Below are positions 16,026 to 23,787 of a stretch of 23,872 nt of DNA, in pieces. Position 1 is the stretch's first letter. The number at the start of each line of letters is the position of its first letter. The notes beneath the pieces are model-generated. The model made no database searches. It was not told the origin of the DNA and saw nothing but the letters and a program-made list of their open reading frames with translations. Source of the stretch: Clostridia bacterium (GTDB lineage: Bacteria; Bacillota; UBA994; PWPR01). The position numbers and the translations under genes were made by a program. The DNA lies in assembly GCA_003557085.1 (NCBI GenBank), contig PWPR01000219.1, positions 1 through 23,872 of the forward strand, written 5' to 3'.

Positions 16026-17160
16026 AAGATTATTTTTAGTGATTTTAGATAGTGTGGGGCTTGAAGAAGCAAGTGATGCTAAATTGTTTGGGGATGTAGG
16101 AGCCAGCACTTTAGGAAATCTTTATAAAATTACAGATATAAAACTTCCTAATCTAGAGAAGTATGGTCTTTTACATTTATTAGGTAGGAGCAAAGAGGTA
16201 GATACAGCTTTTTACGGGAAGATGATTCCTGAAAGTCCAGGTAAAGACACTATTGCTGGACATTGGGAGATGATGGGTAGCTTGATTGATTATCCGCTAC
16301 CAACATACCCTGATGGATTTCCAGGTGAAATAGTGAAAAATTTAGAAGATTCATTTGGAACTAAAGTTCTTGGAAATATCGCAGCTTCTGGCACTGAGAT
16401 AATTAAGAACCTGGGGCAGCAACATATTCATACTGGAAAACCAATAATATATACCTCTGCCGATAGCGTTTTGCAAATAGCAGCACATGAAAGCATAATT
16501 TCTATTGAGAAGCTTTATGATATGTGTAAGAAAGCTAGAAGAATTATGGATGGAGAGCATAAGGTAGGGAGAATCATTGCGAGACCCTTTATTGGTGACT
16601 TTCCCAATTTTATTAGATCTTCTAATAGAAAAGATTATGCATTAGAACCAAAAAAAAATACTGTCTTGGATATATTAAAAGAAAATAATATTTCTGTTTA
16701 TGGCATTGGAAAGATTTCCGATGTTTTTGCTAGTAGAGGAATAACAAAATCAAGAAAGACTAAAGATAATAAAGATGGTTTGAAAAAAACTTTAGAAGCC
16801 ATAAAATCAGAGCCAGCTAACTCATTTATATTTGTGAACTTAAATGATTTTGATTCTAAATATGGTCATAGAAGAGATGTTCTGGGCTATCAGAAAGCAT
16901 TAGAGGAGTTTGATAGTTTCTTGCCACATCTTCTGAGAAATTTAAAAGAAGATGATTTGCTTGTTTTAACTGCTGATCATGGGAATGATCCAACTTTTAA
17001 AGGAACAGATCATACAAGGGAAAATGTCCCTATTATTATATTTAATTCTAAAGAGAAAGGTTTCTTCAATCAGATTATGTTTAAAGACTTGGGTGCTACA
17101 GTACTAAGCTTTTTCAATATAAATCCTAAGCTTGGAGAATCAATACTTAGTGGTGAATAG
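16018..17160 (+). CDS. deoB: Phosphopentomutase
   Basis: Alkaline-phosphatase-superfamily enzyme that interconverts (deoxy)ribose 1-phosphate and 5-phosphate, linking nucleoside breakdown to central carbon. The 380 residues carry the first metal Asp in ILDSVG (D11), the phosphorylated Thr in GKDTIAGHWEM (T78, aligned by me to Thr85 of the Bacillus cereus enzyme), IYTSADSVLQIAAHE, and the metal cluster TADHGNDPTFKGTDHTRE. The residue two after the Thr is Ala where Bacillus has Thr; this is not the phosphorylated position. ATG 16018 is used rather than upstream in-frame ATGs at 16003 and 16009 because it gives the family N-terminus MYKRLFLV and follows GAGG 16005-16008. It overlaps ddl by 8 bp and pairs with pdp downstream. 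Confidence 0.94.
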   Translation: MYKRLFLVILDSVGLEEASDAKLFGDVGASTLGNLYKITDIKLPNLEKYGLLHLLGRSKEVDTAFYGKMIPESPGKDTIAGHWEMMGSLIDYPLPTYPDGFPGEIVKNLEDSFGTKVLGNIAASGTEIIKNLGQQHIHTGKPIIYTSADSVLQIAAHESIISIEKLYDMCKKARRIMDGEHKVGRIIARPFIGDFPNFIRSSNRKDYALEPKKNTVLDILKENNISVYGIGKISDVFASRGITKSRKTKDNKDGLKKTLEAIKSEPANSFIFVNLNDFDSKYGHRRDVLGYQKALEEFDSFLPHLLRNLKEDDLLVLTADHGNDPTFKGTDHTRENVPIIIFNSKEKGFFNQIMFKDLGATVLSFFNINPKLGESILSGE

Positions 17161-17162
17161 TA

Positions 17163-18455
17163 ATGAAAATGTATGATTTGATAACTAAAAAAAAGCTGGG
17201 ACAAGTTCTTAGTAAAGATGAAATTGAGTTTATGGTGCAAGGATATAGCGATAATGAGATACCAGATTACCAGATGTCTGCTATGTTAATGGCTATATAT
17301 TTTAAAGGAATGAATGAACAGGAAGCGACTGATCTAACTCTAGAAATGGTTAGTAGTGGTGAGGTATTGACTATAGATGATGATTATTTAGTTGATAAAC
17401 ATTCAACAGGAGGAGTTGCTGATACAACATCACTAATTGTAGTTCCAATTTTAGCAGCAGCTGGTTGTAAAGTTGCTAAAATGAGTGGAAGAGGATTAGG
17501 ACATACAGGTGGAACTATTGACAAGCTAGAATCTTTTCATGGCTTTAATACTGAAATTAGTAATGAAAAGTTTCTTAAACAATTAGGTGAAATTGGTGTA
17601 GCAATAATAGGACAGACTAAAAACCTAGCACCAGTTGACAAGAAGATCTATGCTCTTAGAGATGTAACAGCTACTGTTAACTCTATACCGTTAATTGCCA
17701 GCTCAATTATGGCAAAGAAACTTGCTTCGGGTGCTAAGACTATTATTTTAGATGTTAAGTGTGGTAAAGGAGCCTTTATGAGCACGCTTGATGAAGCACG
17801 AGAGCTAGCTTATACTATGTTTAAAATCGGTAAGAGGGCAAATAGAAATATGGTTGCAATAATAAGTGACATGAATCATCCTTTGGGTATGGCTATTGGT
17901 AATACTTTAGAAGTAATAGATAGTATTAAAGTGCTAGATGGTAAGTATGTACCTCGACTATCTGAGTTATGTGAAACCATTGTTGTGAAAACTCTTGTAG
18001 CTTGTAAAAAAGCAAAGAATTATAATGAGGCAAAAGATATTTATCAAAATATATTAACTACCAAAAAAGGTTTAGATAAATTTAAAGAGTTAATCATTGC
18101 TCAAGGTGGAGATGGCTCGTATTTTGAAGATTTCAGCAAGTTTGACAAGGCTTTATTTGAGTCAAACATTTTAGCTGATAAATCTGGCTATATTGCTAAT
18201 ATAGATGCACTTAGTTTAGGTAAGGTTGCTATGGATTTAGGTGCTGGAAGAGTCAAGAAAGACGATGTTATTGACCTAGCTGCTGGAATAATATTAAAGT
18301 ATCATATTAATGAAAAAGTTAAAAAAGGAGAAATTTTAGCAACACTATATTCCAATAGGACTATTGATAAAAGACTTATTGACAAAATGAAAGAGAGTAT
18401 TTCTATCAGCAAATCCAAAAATAGTGAAGAATTAATCTATGAAATAATAAAGTAA
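17163..18455 (+). CDS. pdp: Pyrimidine-nucleoside phosphorylase
   Basis: Phosphorolyses uridine, thymidine and related nucleosides to base and (deoxy)ribose 1-phosphate, the substrate of the phosphopentomutase just upstream. The 430-residue length matches Pdp of Bacillus (about 430). Diagnostic segments are VDKHSTGGVADTTSL, the family signature SGRGLGHTGGTIDKLES, and LRDVTATVNSIPLI, with a C-terminal PYNP domain (from about 345). The start ATG 17163 is 2 bp after deoB, with GGTGA at 17152-17156 as ribosome site. The deoB-pdp pair is a standard nucleoside salvage unit; a deoC aldolase is not in this window. Thymidine phosphorylase (DeoA) is the close alternative. Confidence 0.94.
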   Translation: MKMYDLITKKKLGQVLSKDEIEFMVQGYSDNEIPDYQMSAMLMAIYFKGMNEQEATDLTLEMVSSGEVLTIDDDYLVDKHSTGGVADTTSLIVVPILAAAGCKVAKMSGRGLGHTGGTIDKLESFHGFNTEISNEKFLKQLGEIGVAIIGQTKNLAPVDKKIYALRDVTATVNSIPLIASSIMAKKLASGAKTIILDVKCGKGAFMSTLDEARELAYTMFKIGKRANRNMVAIISDMNHPLGMAIGNTLEVIDSIKVLDGKYVPRLSELCETIVVKTLVACKKAKNYNEAKDIYQNILTTKKGLDKFKELIIAQGGDGSYFEDFSKFDKALFESNILADKSGYIANIDALSLGKVAMDLGAGRVKKDDVIDLAAGIILKYHINEKVKKGEILATLYSNRTIDKRLIDKMKESISISKSKNSEELIYEIIK

Positions 18456-18464
18456 GGAGTTATT

Positions 18465-19337
18465 ATGAAATTTTTAACTTACAGGTACCAAAATGAAGCT
18501 AGTTATGGTGTTTTGTCAAAAGATGAGAATCATGTAATAGATATTAGTAATAAGCACCAGTCAGAAACATTGCTCGAATTAATAACCTCTGGAGAATTCT
18601 CTAAAGCTAAAATCGATAAAATAATTAATGATAATCATGATGGTATAGCACTTAATGAGATAATTATTTTAAGCCCTATAGAAAAACCTAGAAGGAATAT
18701 AATATGTTTAGGTCTTAACTATTTAGATCATGCAAAAGAATCAGAGAGATTCAAGGGTAATAATTTTAATCTTCCTGATGCACCTGCTTATTTTTCAAAA
18801 ATGGCTCATATCACTACTGGACACGATGGTACTATAGATTTAAATAAAGATTTAACAGAAATGCTTGACTACGAAGTAGAGCTTGCAATAATAATTGGCA
18901 AAGCAGGTAAGAACATACCTGCTGATGAAGCTCATAAGTATATATTTGGATATACAATACTTAATGATTTTACCGCTAGAGATTTACAACGAAAACATAC
19001 CCAGTGGTTTAAGGGCAAAAGTTTAGATGGCTATACAGCACTAGGACCTGTAATATCACATATTTCAAACTTTTCATATCCCCCAAACTTATACTTGAGA
19101 TCTTATGTGAATGGAGAGATACGTCAGGCTTCAAAAACAGAACATTTAATATATGATATGGATACTATTATAAGTGATTTTTCTAAAGGTGTTACTTTAC
19201 TGCCAGGAGATATTATTGCTACAGGAACACCGGCTGGTGTTGGTATGGGCTTTGATCCACCTAAATTTCTTAGAAGTGGTGATGAGGTAGTCTGTGAGAT
19301 CGAAGGAGTAGGGATGTTAAGAAACTTAGTAAAGTAG
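18465..19337 (+). CDS. Fumarylacetoacetate hydrolase (FAH) family protein
   Basis: Metal-dependent enzyme of the FAH superfamily, which includes acylpyruvate hydrolases, oxaloacetate tautomerase/decarboxylases and 2-hydroxyhepta-2,4-diene-1,7-dioate isomerases. The 290 residues have a variable N-terminal domain of about 80 and then the FAH core: ICLGLNYLDHAKE, the metal-site Glu residues in LDYEVELAIIIGKAG, GYTILNDFTARDLQ, QWFKGKSLDGYTALGP, and LPGDIIATGTPAGVGMG. AAGGAG at 18453-18458 supports ATG 18465. Its neighbours are pdp (9 bp before) and a dicarboxylate-type transporter (21 bp after), which together with pyk would suit a substrate near oxaloacetate or an acylpyruvate (inference). The exact reaction cannot be read from sequence. 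Confidence 0.85.
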   Translation: MKFLTYRYQNEASYGVLSKDENHVIDISNKHQSETLLELITSGEFSKAKIDKIINDNHDGIALNEIIILSPIEKPRRNIICLGLNYLDHAKESERFKGNNFNLPDAPAYFSKMAHITTGHDGTIDLNKDLTEMLDYEVELAIIIGKAGKNIPADEAHKYIFGYTILNDFTARDLQRKHTQWFKGKSLDGYTALGPVISHISNFSYPPNLYLRSYVNGEIRQASKTEHLIYDMDTIISDFSKGVTLLPGDIIATGTPAGVGMGFDPPKFLRSGDEVVCEIEGVGMLRNLVK

Positions 19338-19358
19338 TTAATCTAAGGAGTGAGATTT

Positions 19359-21137
19359 ATGACTAATGAAATCATCTTGACCTTAGGGATTCTTGTTTTT
19401 ACTGCCTTTATGTTTATAACTGAGATAGTCAGAATTGATGTAGCTGCTATGATTACATTATTACTTTTAGGGTGGTTTAATTTAGTTGCGATTGAAGAGC
19501 TCTTTAGTGGGTTTTCTTCTAATGCAGTAATATCTATGATGGCTGTTATGGTTTTAGGTAAAGGGATTTCTAAAACTGGGGCAATGGATGGCTTTGCTAA
19601 ATTTATCATTGCAAAGGCAAAGTCAAGTAAAGAGAAGTTAATTTTGCTGCTCTCTTTTGCTGTTGGCATAATGTCTGGCTTTGTTCAGAACATAGGAGCA
19701 GCATCATTGTTTCTCCCAAGTATGATTGAAATAGCTAGGGAGAAAAAGTTATCACCTTCACAAATAATAATGCCAATTGGATTTTGTGCAATTATTGGAG
19801 GAACTTTAACAATGATAGGCTCTGGTCCTTTACTTATCGCTAATGACCTACTTTTAGGTCAAGGGTATGAACCCTTCTTTATTTTTGCAGTAACCCCAAT
19901 TGGTCTATCCGTATTAATCGTTGTTGCGTTTACATTTTATTTTTTTGGCAACAAATTTTTACCTGAGAAGAGTGTATCAAGCAAGATAGAGGAAGACTAT
20001 CAAAAGAAACTGGTAGAGTTTTATCAAATAGAACGAAATATAGCAAATTTTGTAGTTTCTGAAAATAGTGAGCTAATCGGGAAGACGATTGAGGAAGCAA
20101 ATTTTTGGGTTGGTAAATCTTTACATGTCATAGCTCTCTCTGACGATGATGGCATAAATTACATACCATGGAGAGAGAAAGTAATAAAGAAGAATCAAAT
20201 AATTACCTTAATGGGCGATAGCAATGAAATCAAAGGTTTTGCAGAGAAGAATGATTTAAAAAGCATAGATAAAGATATTTTCCCGACTGACTCTGAAGTT
20301 GGTTTTGTGGAGGTTATGATATCTTCTAGATCAAACTTGGTAGATAAGACTATAAAAGAATACAACTTAAGAAAGACACATGGTCTTGAACCTATTGTTA
20401 TGGTGTCAAACCAAGAAGTCATTAGTGATGACATGTCAAATATCCCTATAAAACAGGGAGATACCATAATTTTATATGGACATTTAGAAAAGATTAATCA
20501 ATTGAGAACAAATGATGATTTTATTGTTGCAACCCCCATAGATTATACATTTAAAGATAGAGCTAACTCTAAAAGGGCAATTTTTAGTTTTGGTTTGTCT
20601 TTGCTGCTAGTATTACTAGGCTTTAGTATCTCATTATCTTTTGTAACAGGCGCACTTCTACTTGTAATCTCACAAACTATTAGTGTAAAAGAGCTCTATG
20701 AAGCAATAGAGTGGAAAGTTGTATTTTTAGTAGCAGCTTTGATGCCTTTAGGGATAGCAATGGAGAACTCTGGAACAGCTAGCTACTTGGCTAACTCAAT
20801 ATTTGGTTTTGTAGTAGGTTCTCCATCAGCAATTATATTCTTAATGATTGCTATTCTGTCTGCTTTTTTCTCCTTATTCATGTCAAACGTAGGAGCTGTA
20901 GTAGTGCTAGCCCCAATGATTTTAAGTATCAGTAACTTAACAGGAATAGACTATCGATATGCTTTATTATTGGCAGCAGTTTCTACTGCAAACTCATTTA
21001 TTTTACCTACTCATCAGGTAAATGCCTTATTAATGGGAGCAGGAGGATACTCTATAAAAGATTATCTCAAATCAGGGGGATTAACTTCGATAATCTTCTT
21101 AATAGTAACAGTATCTATATTTTCAATTGTTATTTAG
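19359..21137 (+). CDS. SLC13/DASS family permease with two TrkA-C (RCK_C) domains
   Basis: Integral membrane transporter, probably sodium-coupled and for dicarboxylates, sulfate or a similar anion. The 592 residues form two hydrophobic halves. An N-terminal set of membrane segments (about residues 1-205) contains the helical hairpin pattern IGGTLTMIGSGPLLIAND. Two soluble TrkA-C-like domains follow (about 225-300 and 310-390), each ending in a hydrophobic ITLMGD or IILYGH strand. The C-terminal membrane half has LFMSNVGAVVVLAPM and ANSFILPTHQVNALLMGAGG. Start ATG 19359 follows AAGGAG (19345-19350); GTG 19350 in frame lies within that site. It ends the pyk run. The RCK_C domains suggest control by a ligand; the transported ion is not known. 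Confidence 0.88.
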   Translation: MTNEIILTLGILVFTAFMFITEIVRIDVAAMITLLLLGWFNLVAIEELFSGFSSNAVISMMAVMVLGKGISKTGAMDGFAKFIIAKAKSSKEKLILLLSFAVGIMSGFVQNIGAASLFLPSMIEIAREKKLSPSQIIMPIGFCAIIGGTLTMIGSGPLLIANDLLLGQGYEPFFIFAVTPIGLSVLIVVAFTFYFFGNKFLPEKSVSSKIEEDYQKKLVEFYQIERNIANFVVSENSELIGKTIEEANFWVGKSLHVIALSDDDGINYIPWREKVIKKNQIITLMGDSNEIKGFAEKNDLKSIDKDIFPTDSEVGFVEVMISSRSNLVDKTIKEYNLRKTHGLEPIVMVSNQEVISDDMSNIPIKQGDTIILYGHLEKINQLRTNDDFIVATPIDYTFKDRANSKRAIFSFGLSLLLVLLGFSISLSFVTGALLLVISQTISVKELYEAIEWKVVFLVAALMPLGIAMENSGTASYLANSIFGFVVGSPSAIIFLMIAILSAFFSLFMSNVGAVVVLAPMILSISNLTGIDYRYALLLAAVSTANSFILPTHQVNALLMGAGGYSIKDYLKSGGLTSIIFLIVTVSIFSIVI

Positions 21138-21184
21138 ATATATTTTAGATTATTTATAACAAGTAACTGGTTAGCTTCCTTTAT

Positions 21185-21211
21185 TTGAAATAAAAATCCT
21201 GATGTGATAAT
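21185..21211 (+). promoter_or_regulatory. Probable promoter of the bacterioferritin-like gene
   Basis: TTGAAA at 21185-21190 matches five of six -35 bases. Downstream, TGTGATAAT (21203-21211) forms an extended -10 with a 15-bp spacer; TAATAT at 21208-21213 would give 17 bp. The 114-bp gap between the transporter and this gene shows no clear terminator. AAAGGAG (21239-21245) is the ribosome site. Confidence 0.5.
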
Positions 21212-21251
21212 ATATAAGTGTTGCATAATATATTTATGAAAGGAGATTTTT

Positions 21252-21773
21252 ATGACAACACGCAAAGAAAAGAAACAAAACGTTATAGAGGTACTAAATA
21301 AAGCTATTTCTATGGAGTTACAAGCTATACATCAGTACATGTATCAGCATTTCCAATTAGATGATATGGATTATGGTGAGCTAGCAGCGAACCTAAAACT
21401 AATCGCTATCGATGAAATGCGTCATGCAGAAGATTTCTCAGAAAGAGTAAAAGAACTAGGTGGAGATCCTACAACAGATTTGGCTGGCCCAGTAACAAAA
21501 GGGCAAACTTGTGAAGAGATTTTTGAGTTTAATGCTAATGAAGAAGACGGTGCTATGGAAGCATATAATGGTTTCTTGAAAGTTTGTTATGACAATGGTG
21601 ATAGTACAACTGCTAAACTATTTGAAATGATAATTGAACATGAGCAAGACCACTTTAATTATTTTGACAATGTTTTAGGACATATTCAAAGACTTGGAGA
21701 TGCTTATCTTTCAAGAATCGCTGGTTCTTCAGCAGATACTGGACCTAGTAAAGGATATTCATACGCTGAGTAA
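21252..21773 (+). CDS. Bacterioferritin-like diiron protein
   Basis: Ferritin-like four-helix protein, probably for iron storage and oxygen or peroxide protection in an anaerobe. In its 173 residues the diiron ligands fall with exactly the spacing of E. coli bacterioferritin: E22, E55, H58, E98, E131, H134, in the motifs SMELQAIHQY, DEMRHAE and EHEQDHFNYF. M56 matches the position of the haem-ligating Met52 of E. coli Bfr, so haem binding at a subunit interface is possible. A C-terminal tail (SSADTGPSKGYSYAE) extends beyond the usual length of about 158. It stands alone between its own promoter and a strong terminator. Related ferritin-like families without haem cannot be excluded. Confidence 0.85.
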   Translation: MTTRKEKKQNVIEVLNKAISMELQAIHQYMYQHFQLDDMDYGELAANLKLIAIDEMRHAEDFSERVKELGGDPTTDLAGPVTKGQTCEEIFEFNANEEDGAMEAYNGFLKVCYDNGDSTTAKLFEMIIEHEQDHFNYFDNVLGHIQRLGDAYLSRIAGSSADTGPSKGYSYAE

Positions 21774-21774
21774 A

Positions 21775-21803
21775 AAAAATCCGAGCGAAAGCTCGGTTTT
21801 TTG
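21775..21803 (+). terminator. Strong rho-independent terminator
   Basis: CCGAGC (21781-21786), a GAAA tetraloop and GCTCGG (21791-21796) make a perfect six-pair hairpin followed by six T. It is preceded by an A run, so it could also work on the other strand. It closes the bacterioferritin-like gene. Confidence 0.93.
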
Positions 21804-21832
21804 TTTTTTAATAAGGATTAGTGTTATCTGAT

Positions 21833-21876
21833 TTGCAGTATCAAGTTCTAAGGTATATAATGTACCTTAGAATTTG
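21833..21876 (+). promoter_or_regulatory. Promoter overlapped by a perfect inverted repeat (M50-scpAB operon)
   Basis: TTCTAAGGTA (21846-21855) and TACCTTAGAA (21863-21872) are perfect reverse complements. The 7-base centre contains a consensus -10, TATAAT, at 21856-21861. A weak -35 (TTGCAG at 21833-21838) lies 17 bp upstream. The outer bases extend the pairing to 14 with one G-T. The layout suggests a repressor operator covering the -10 and start point. GAGGTGA at 21886-21892 is the ribosome site for the M50 gene. Confidence 0.6.
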
Positions 21877-21896
21877 TTGAGTTATGAGGTGAGAAC

Positions 21897-22517
21897 TTGA
21901 ATATTATAAATAGATTAACTAATCCAGATTTAATATTTTTAATACCAGCAATTATAGTTGGAATTACAGTACATGAGTTTTCTCATGCATTTGCGTCAGT
22001 AAAACTAGGTGATCCTACACCTAGATTCCAAAATAGATTAACACTTAATCCAATTTCTCATATTGACCCGATGGGTTTGATAGCTTTATTATTATTTGGC
22101 TTTGGTTGGGGACGACCTGTTCAAATTAACCCAAGCTTTTATAAAAATGGAAAGAGAGATCGAATTATAGTCTCTTTAGCAGGGCCATTTTCTAATATAT
22201 TAGTAATTGTTTTAACAGCAGTAATTATGAGATTCACTATTCCATTTTTATCTCAGCCATTGGTCAAATTAGGCTTTTATATGATGAACATAAATGCTGT
22301 TTTATGTGTGTTTAATCTATTACCTATACCACCATTGGATGGCTCGAAAGTGTTGCTAGAAATACTACCACTAAGCAATAAACACGAGCTATATTATAAA
22401 ATGCAGCGTTATTCTATGATTATTTTTTTACTGTTTATTTTTACTGGATTAGCCGCAACAATCCTTGGTCCAGCAATAAGTAGGATTATGAACATTGCTA
22501 TAAGATTTATTTGGTGA
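21897..22517 (+). CDS. M50-family (site-2-protease-like) membrane metalloprotease
   Basis: Membrane-embedded zinc metalloprotease of the short S2P/rhomboid-like M50 type, 206 residues, substrate unknown. It has the zinc motif HEFSH within a first membrane segment (about residues 26-30), then the characteristic KLGDPTPRFQNRLTLNP stretch and HIDPMG, a GWGRPVQINP turn, SLAGPFSN, and the third metal ligand in LPIPPLDGS. Several hydrophobic segments confirm membrane location. The start is TTG 21897, close behind GAGGTGA (21886-21892). It precedes scpA by 4 bp; the M50-scpA-scpB arrangement is widespread in Firmicutes, though no shared function has been shown to my knowledge. Confidence 0.9.
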   Translation: MNIINRLTNPDLIFLIPAIIVGITVHEFSHAFASVKLGDPTPRFQNRLTLNPISHIDPMGLIALLLFGFGWGRPVQINPSFYKNGKRDRIIVSLAGPFSNILVIVLTAVIMRFTIPFLSQPLVKLGFYMMNINAVLCVFNLLPIPPLDGSKVLLEILPLSNKHELYYKMQRYSMIIFLLFIFTGLAATILGPAISRIMNIAIRFIW

Positions 22518-22521
22518 TTGT

Positions 22522-23238
22522 ATGCTTGAAGTTAATATTAGAGACTATCAAGGTCCTTTAGATGTTTTGCTTGATTTAATAAGAAAAAAGAGACTAGACA
22601 TTACGATGATTTCATTAGCAGAAGTAACTAACGATTTTGTAAGTTACTTCAATTCAAAAGATTTAGCTTTGGAAGAAACAACAGAATTTTTAGAGATAGT
22701 AACCATCTTATTAAGAATAAAACAAAAAGCTCTATTCCCAAATGAAGAAGATGATTATGATGATAATGAAATAATTCTGCTAGAAAAGCTTTTTGCCAAG
22801 CAGTATTACTCAATATTAGCTGATATTTTAGATCAGTGGCAAGTTAACTCAAGTGGATATTTTACCAAAGGAGTTCAACCAGCTTTTGAAGAAATAATAG
22901 TTGACCCAAAAGAACATTTAGAAGATATTAATTTGCTAAAACTTTCAGTAGCATTTAAGTACTTACTGGATAGTAAAACTGAAGCTCCTAAATATAATAT
23001 AGAAAGATATGATATTACTGTAAGCCAGCAAATAGATTGGCTTACCAATAAAGTAAATGGAGTTAAAATGAGATTAAGCGAAATAATTGGTAATATGCCA
23101 AATAAGTATAGTGCTGTGGTGACTTTTTTGGCTATTTTAGAGTGCATAAAGCAAGGAATTATTAATATTATTGAGCTTGAGGATCATGACTATATGATAA
23201 CTGGATGTAAGGAAGTGGTAGATATTGAGAGAATATGA
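22522..23238 (+). CDS. scpA: Segregation and condensation protein A
   Basis: Kleisin subunit of the bacterial condensin Smc-ScpA-ScpB, bridging the Smc heads during chromosome segregation in the nucleoid. The 238 residues begin with the family signature RDYQGPLDVLLDLIRKKRLDI, keep a winged-helix C-terminus (about 165-238), and have the usual acidic middle (EEDDYDDNE near 73-81). ATG 22522 follows the M50 stop by 4 bp with only a weak GGTGA ribosome site, consistent with coupled translation. Its last 14 bases overlap scpB. Confidence 0.93.
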   Translation: MLEVNIRDYQGPLDVLLDLIRKKRLDITMISLAEVTNDFVSYFNSKDLALEETTEFLEIVTILLRIKQKALFPNEEDDYDDNEIILLEKLFAKQYYSILADILDQWQVNSSGYFTKGVQPAFEEIIVDPKEHLEDINLLKLSVAFKYLLDSKTEAPKYNIERYDITVSQQIDWLTNKVNGVKMRLSEIIGNMPNKYSAVVTFLAILECIKQGIINIIELEDHDYMITGCKEVVDIERI

Positions 23239-23740
23239 AGATTTACCTTCGGTAGTAGAGGCTTTAATATTTGCTTCGGATGATCCTATTAAGGCAAATA
23301 CTATTTCAAATTTATTAGAAATTGAAGTTAAGATTGTTGAAGATGCTATATTGGAACTTATAAAAAGGTATCAAAGCAATGGGGCTATTGAGTTAAGAAC
23401 TATGGAAGATGGTTATGTTTTGGTTGTTAAGCAGCAATACAATGACTATATAAAAATGCTTAAGCCAACTAGAGCAAGTGTTCTATCAAGAGCAGCTTTG
23501 GAAGTCTTATCAATTATTGCCTTTAAACAGCCAGTAACAAAAGTTGAGATAAATGAACTAAGAGGTGTTAATAGTGATAGTGTAGTCAACCTATTACTAT
23601 CAAAAGGTCTAATAGAAGTAGTTGGTAGAGTAGAAACAATTGGTAGACCAATTCTTTATGGAACAACAAAAGAGTTTTTAGAGTATTTTGGTCTAGATAA
23701 CATAGAGGAACTTCCAAAACCCGAGGACATTAAACTGTAG
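23225..23740 (+). CDS. scpB: Segregation and condensation protein B
   Basis: Partner of ScpA in the Smc condensin complex; dimers of this double winged-helix protein wrap ScpA. The 171 residues show the N-terminal VVEALIFASDDPI, RAALEVLSIIAFKQPVTKVEINELRGVNS, and GRVETIGRPILYGTTKEFLEYFGL, all family hallmarks. It starts at TTG 23225, inside the end of scpA, with AAGGA at 23209-23213. It is slightly short compared with typical ScpB (about 180-200), through its C-terminal tail. Confidence 0.92.
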   Translation: MREYEDLPSVVEALIFASDDPIKANTISNLLEIEVKIVEDAILELIKRYQSNGAIELRTMEDGYVLVVKQQYNDYIKMLKPTRASVLSRAALEVLSIIAFKQPVTKVEINELRGVNSDSVVNLLLSKGLIEVVGRVETIGRPILYGTTKEFLEYFGLDNIEELPKPEDIKL

Positions 23741-23787
23741 AATAGGTGTTAGCATCTATAAATAAAGTATTTGAAAGGAGTTTTTTA

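Noticed and set aside
16023..17160. Phosphopentomutase as inactive because the GHWE motif lacks the second Thr
   Set aside because: Counting along the B. cereus sequence from memory, the phosphorylated Thr85 is the earlier one, which is kept here as T78.
21157..21179. AAGTAAC-GTTAGCTT hairpin after the transporter as a terminator
   Set aside because: The loop would be only two bases, the stem needs a bulge, and no T run follows.
21209..21234. AATATAT/ATATATT repeat before the bacterioferritin-like gene as a PerR or Fur box
   Set aside because: The arms are pure A/T in an AT-rich gap and do not match a box consensus I could defend.
23742..23757. Small hairpin TAGGTG/CATCTA between scpB and the RidA gene
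   Set aside because: A six-pair stem with a G-T pair and no T tract is too weak to call a terminator.
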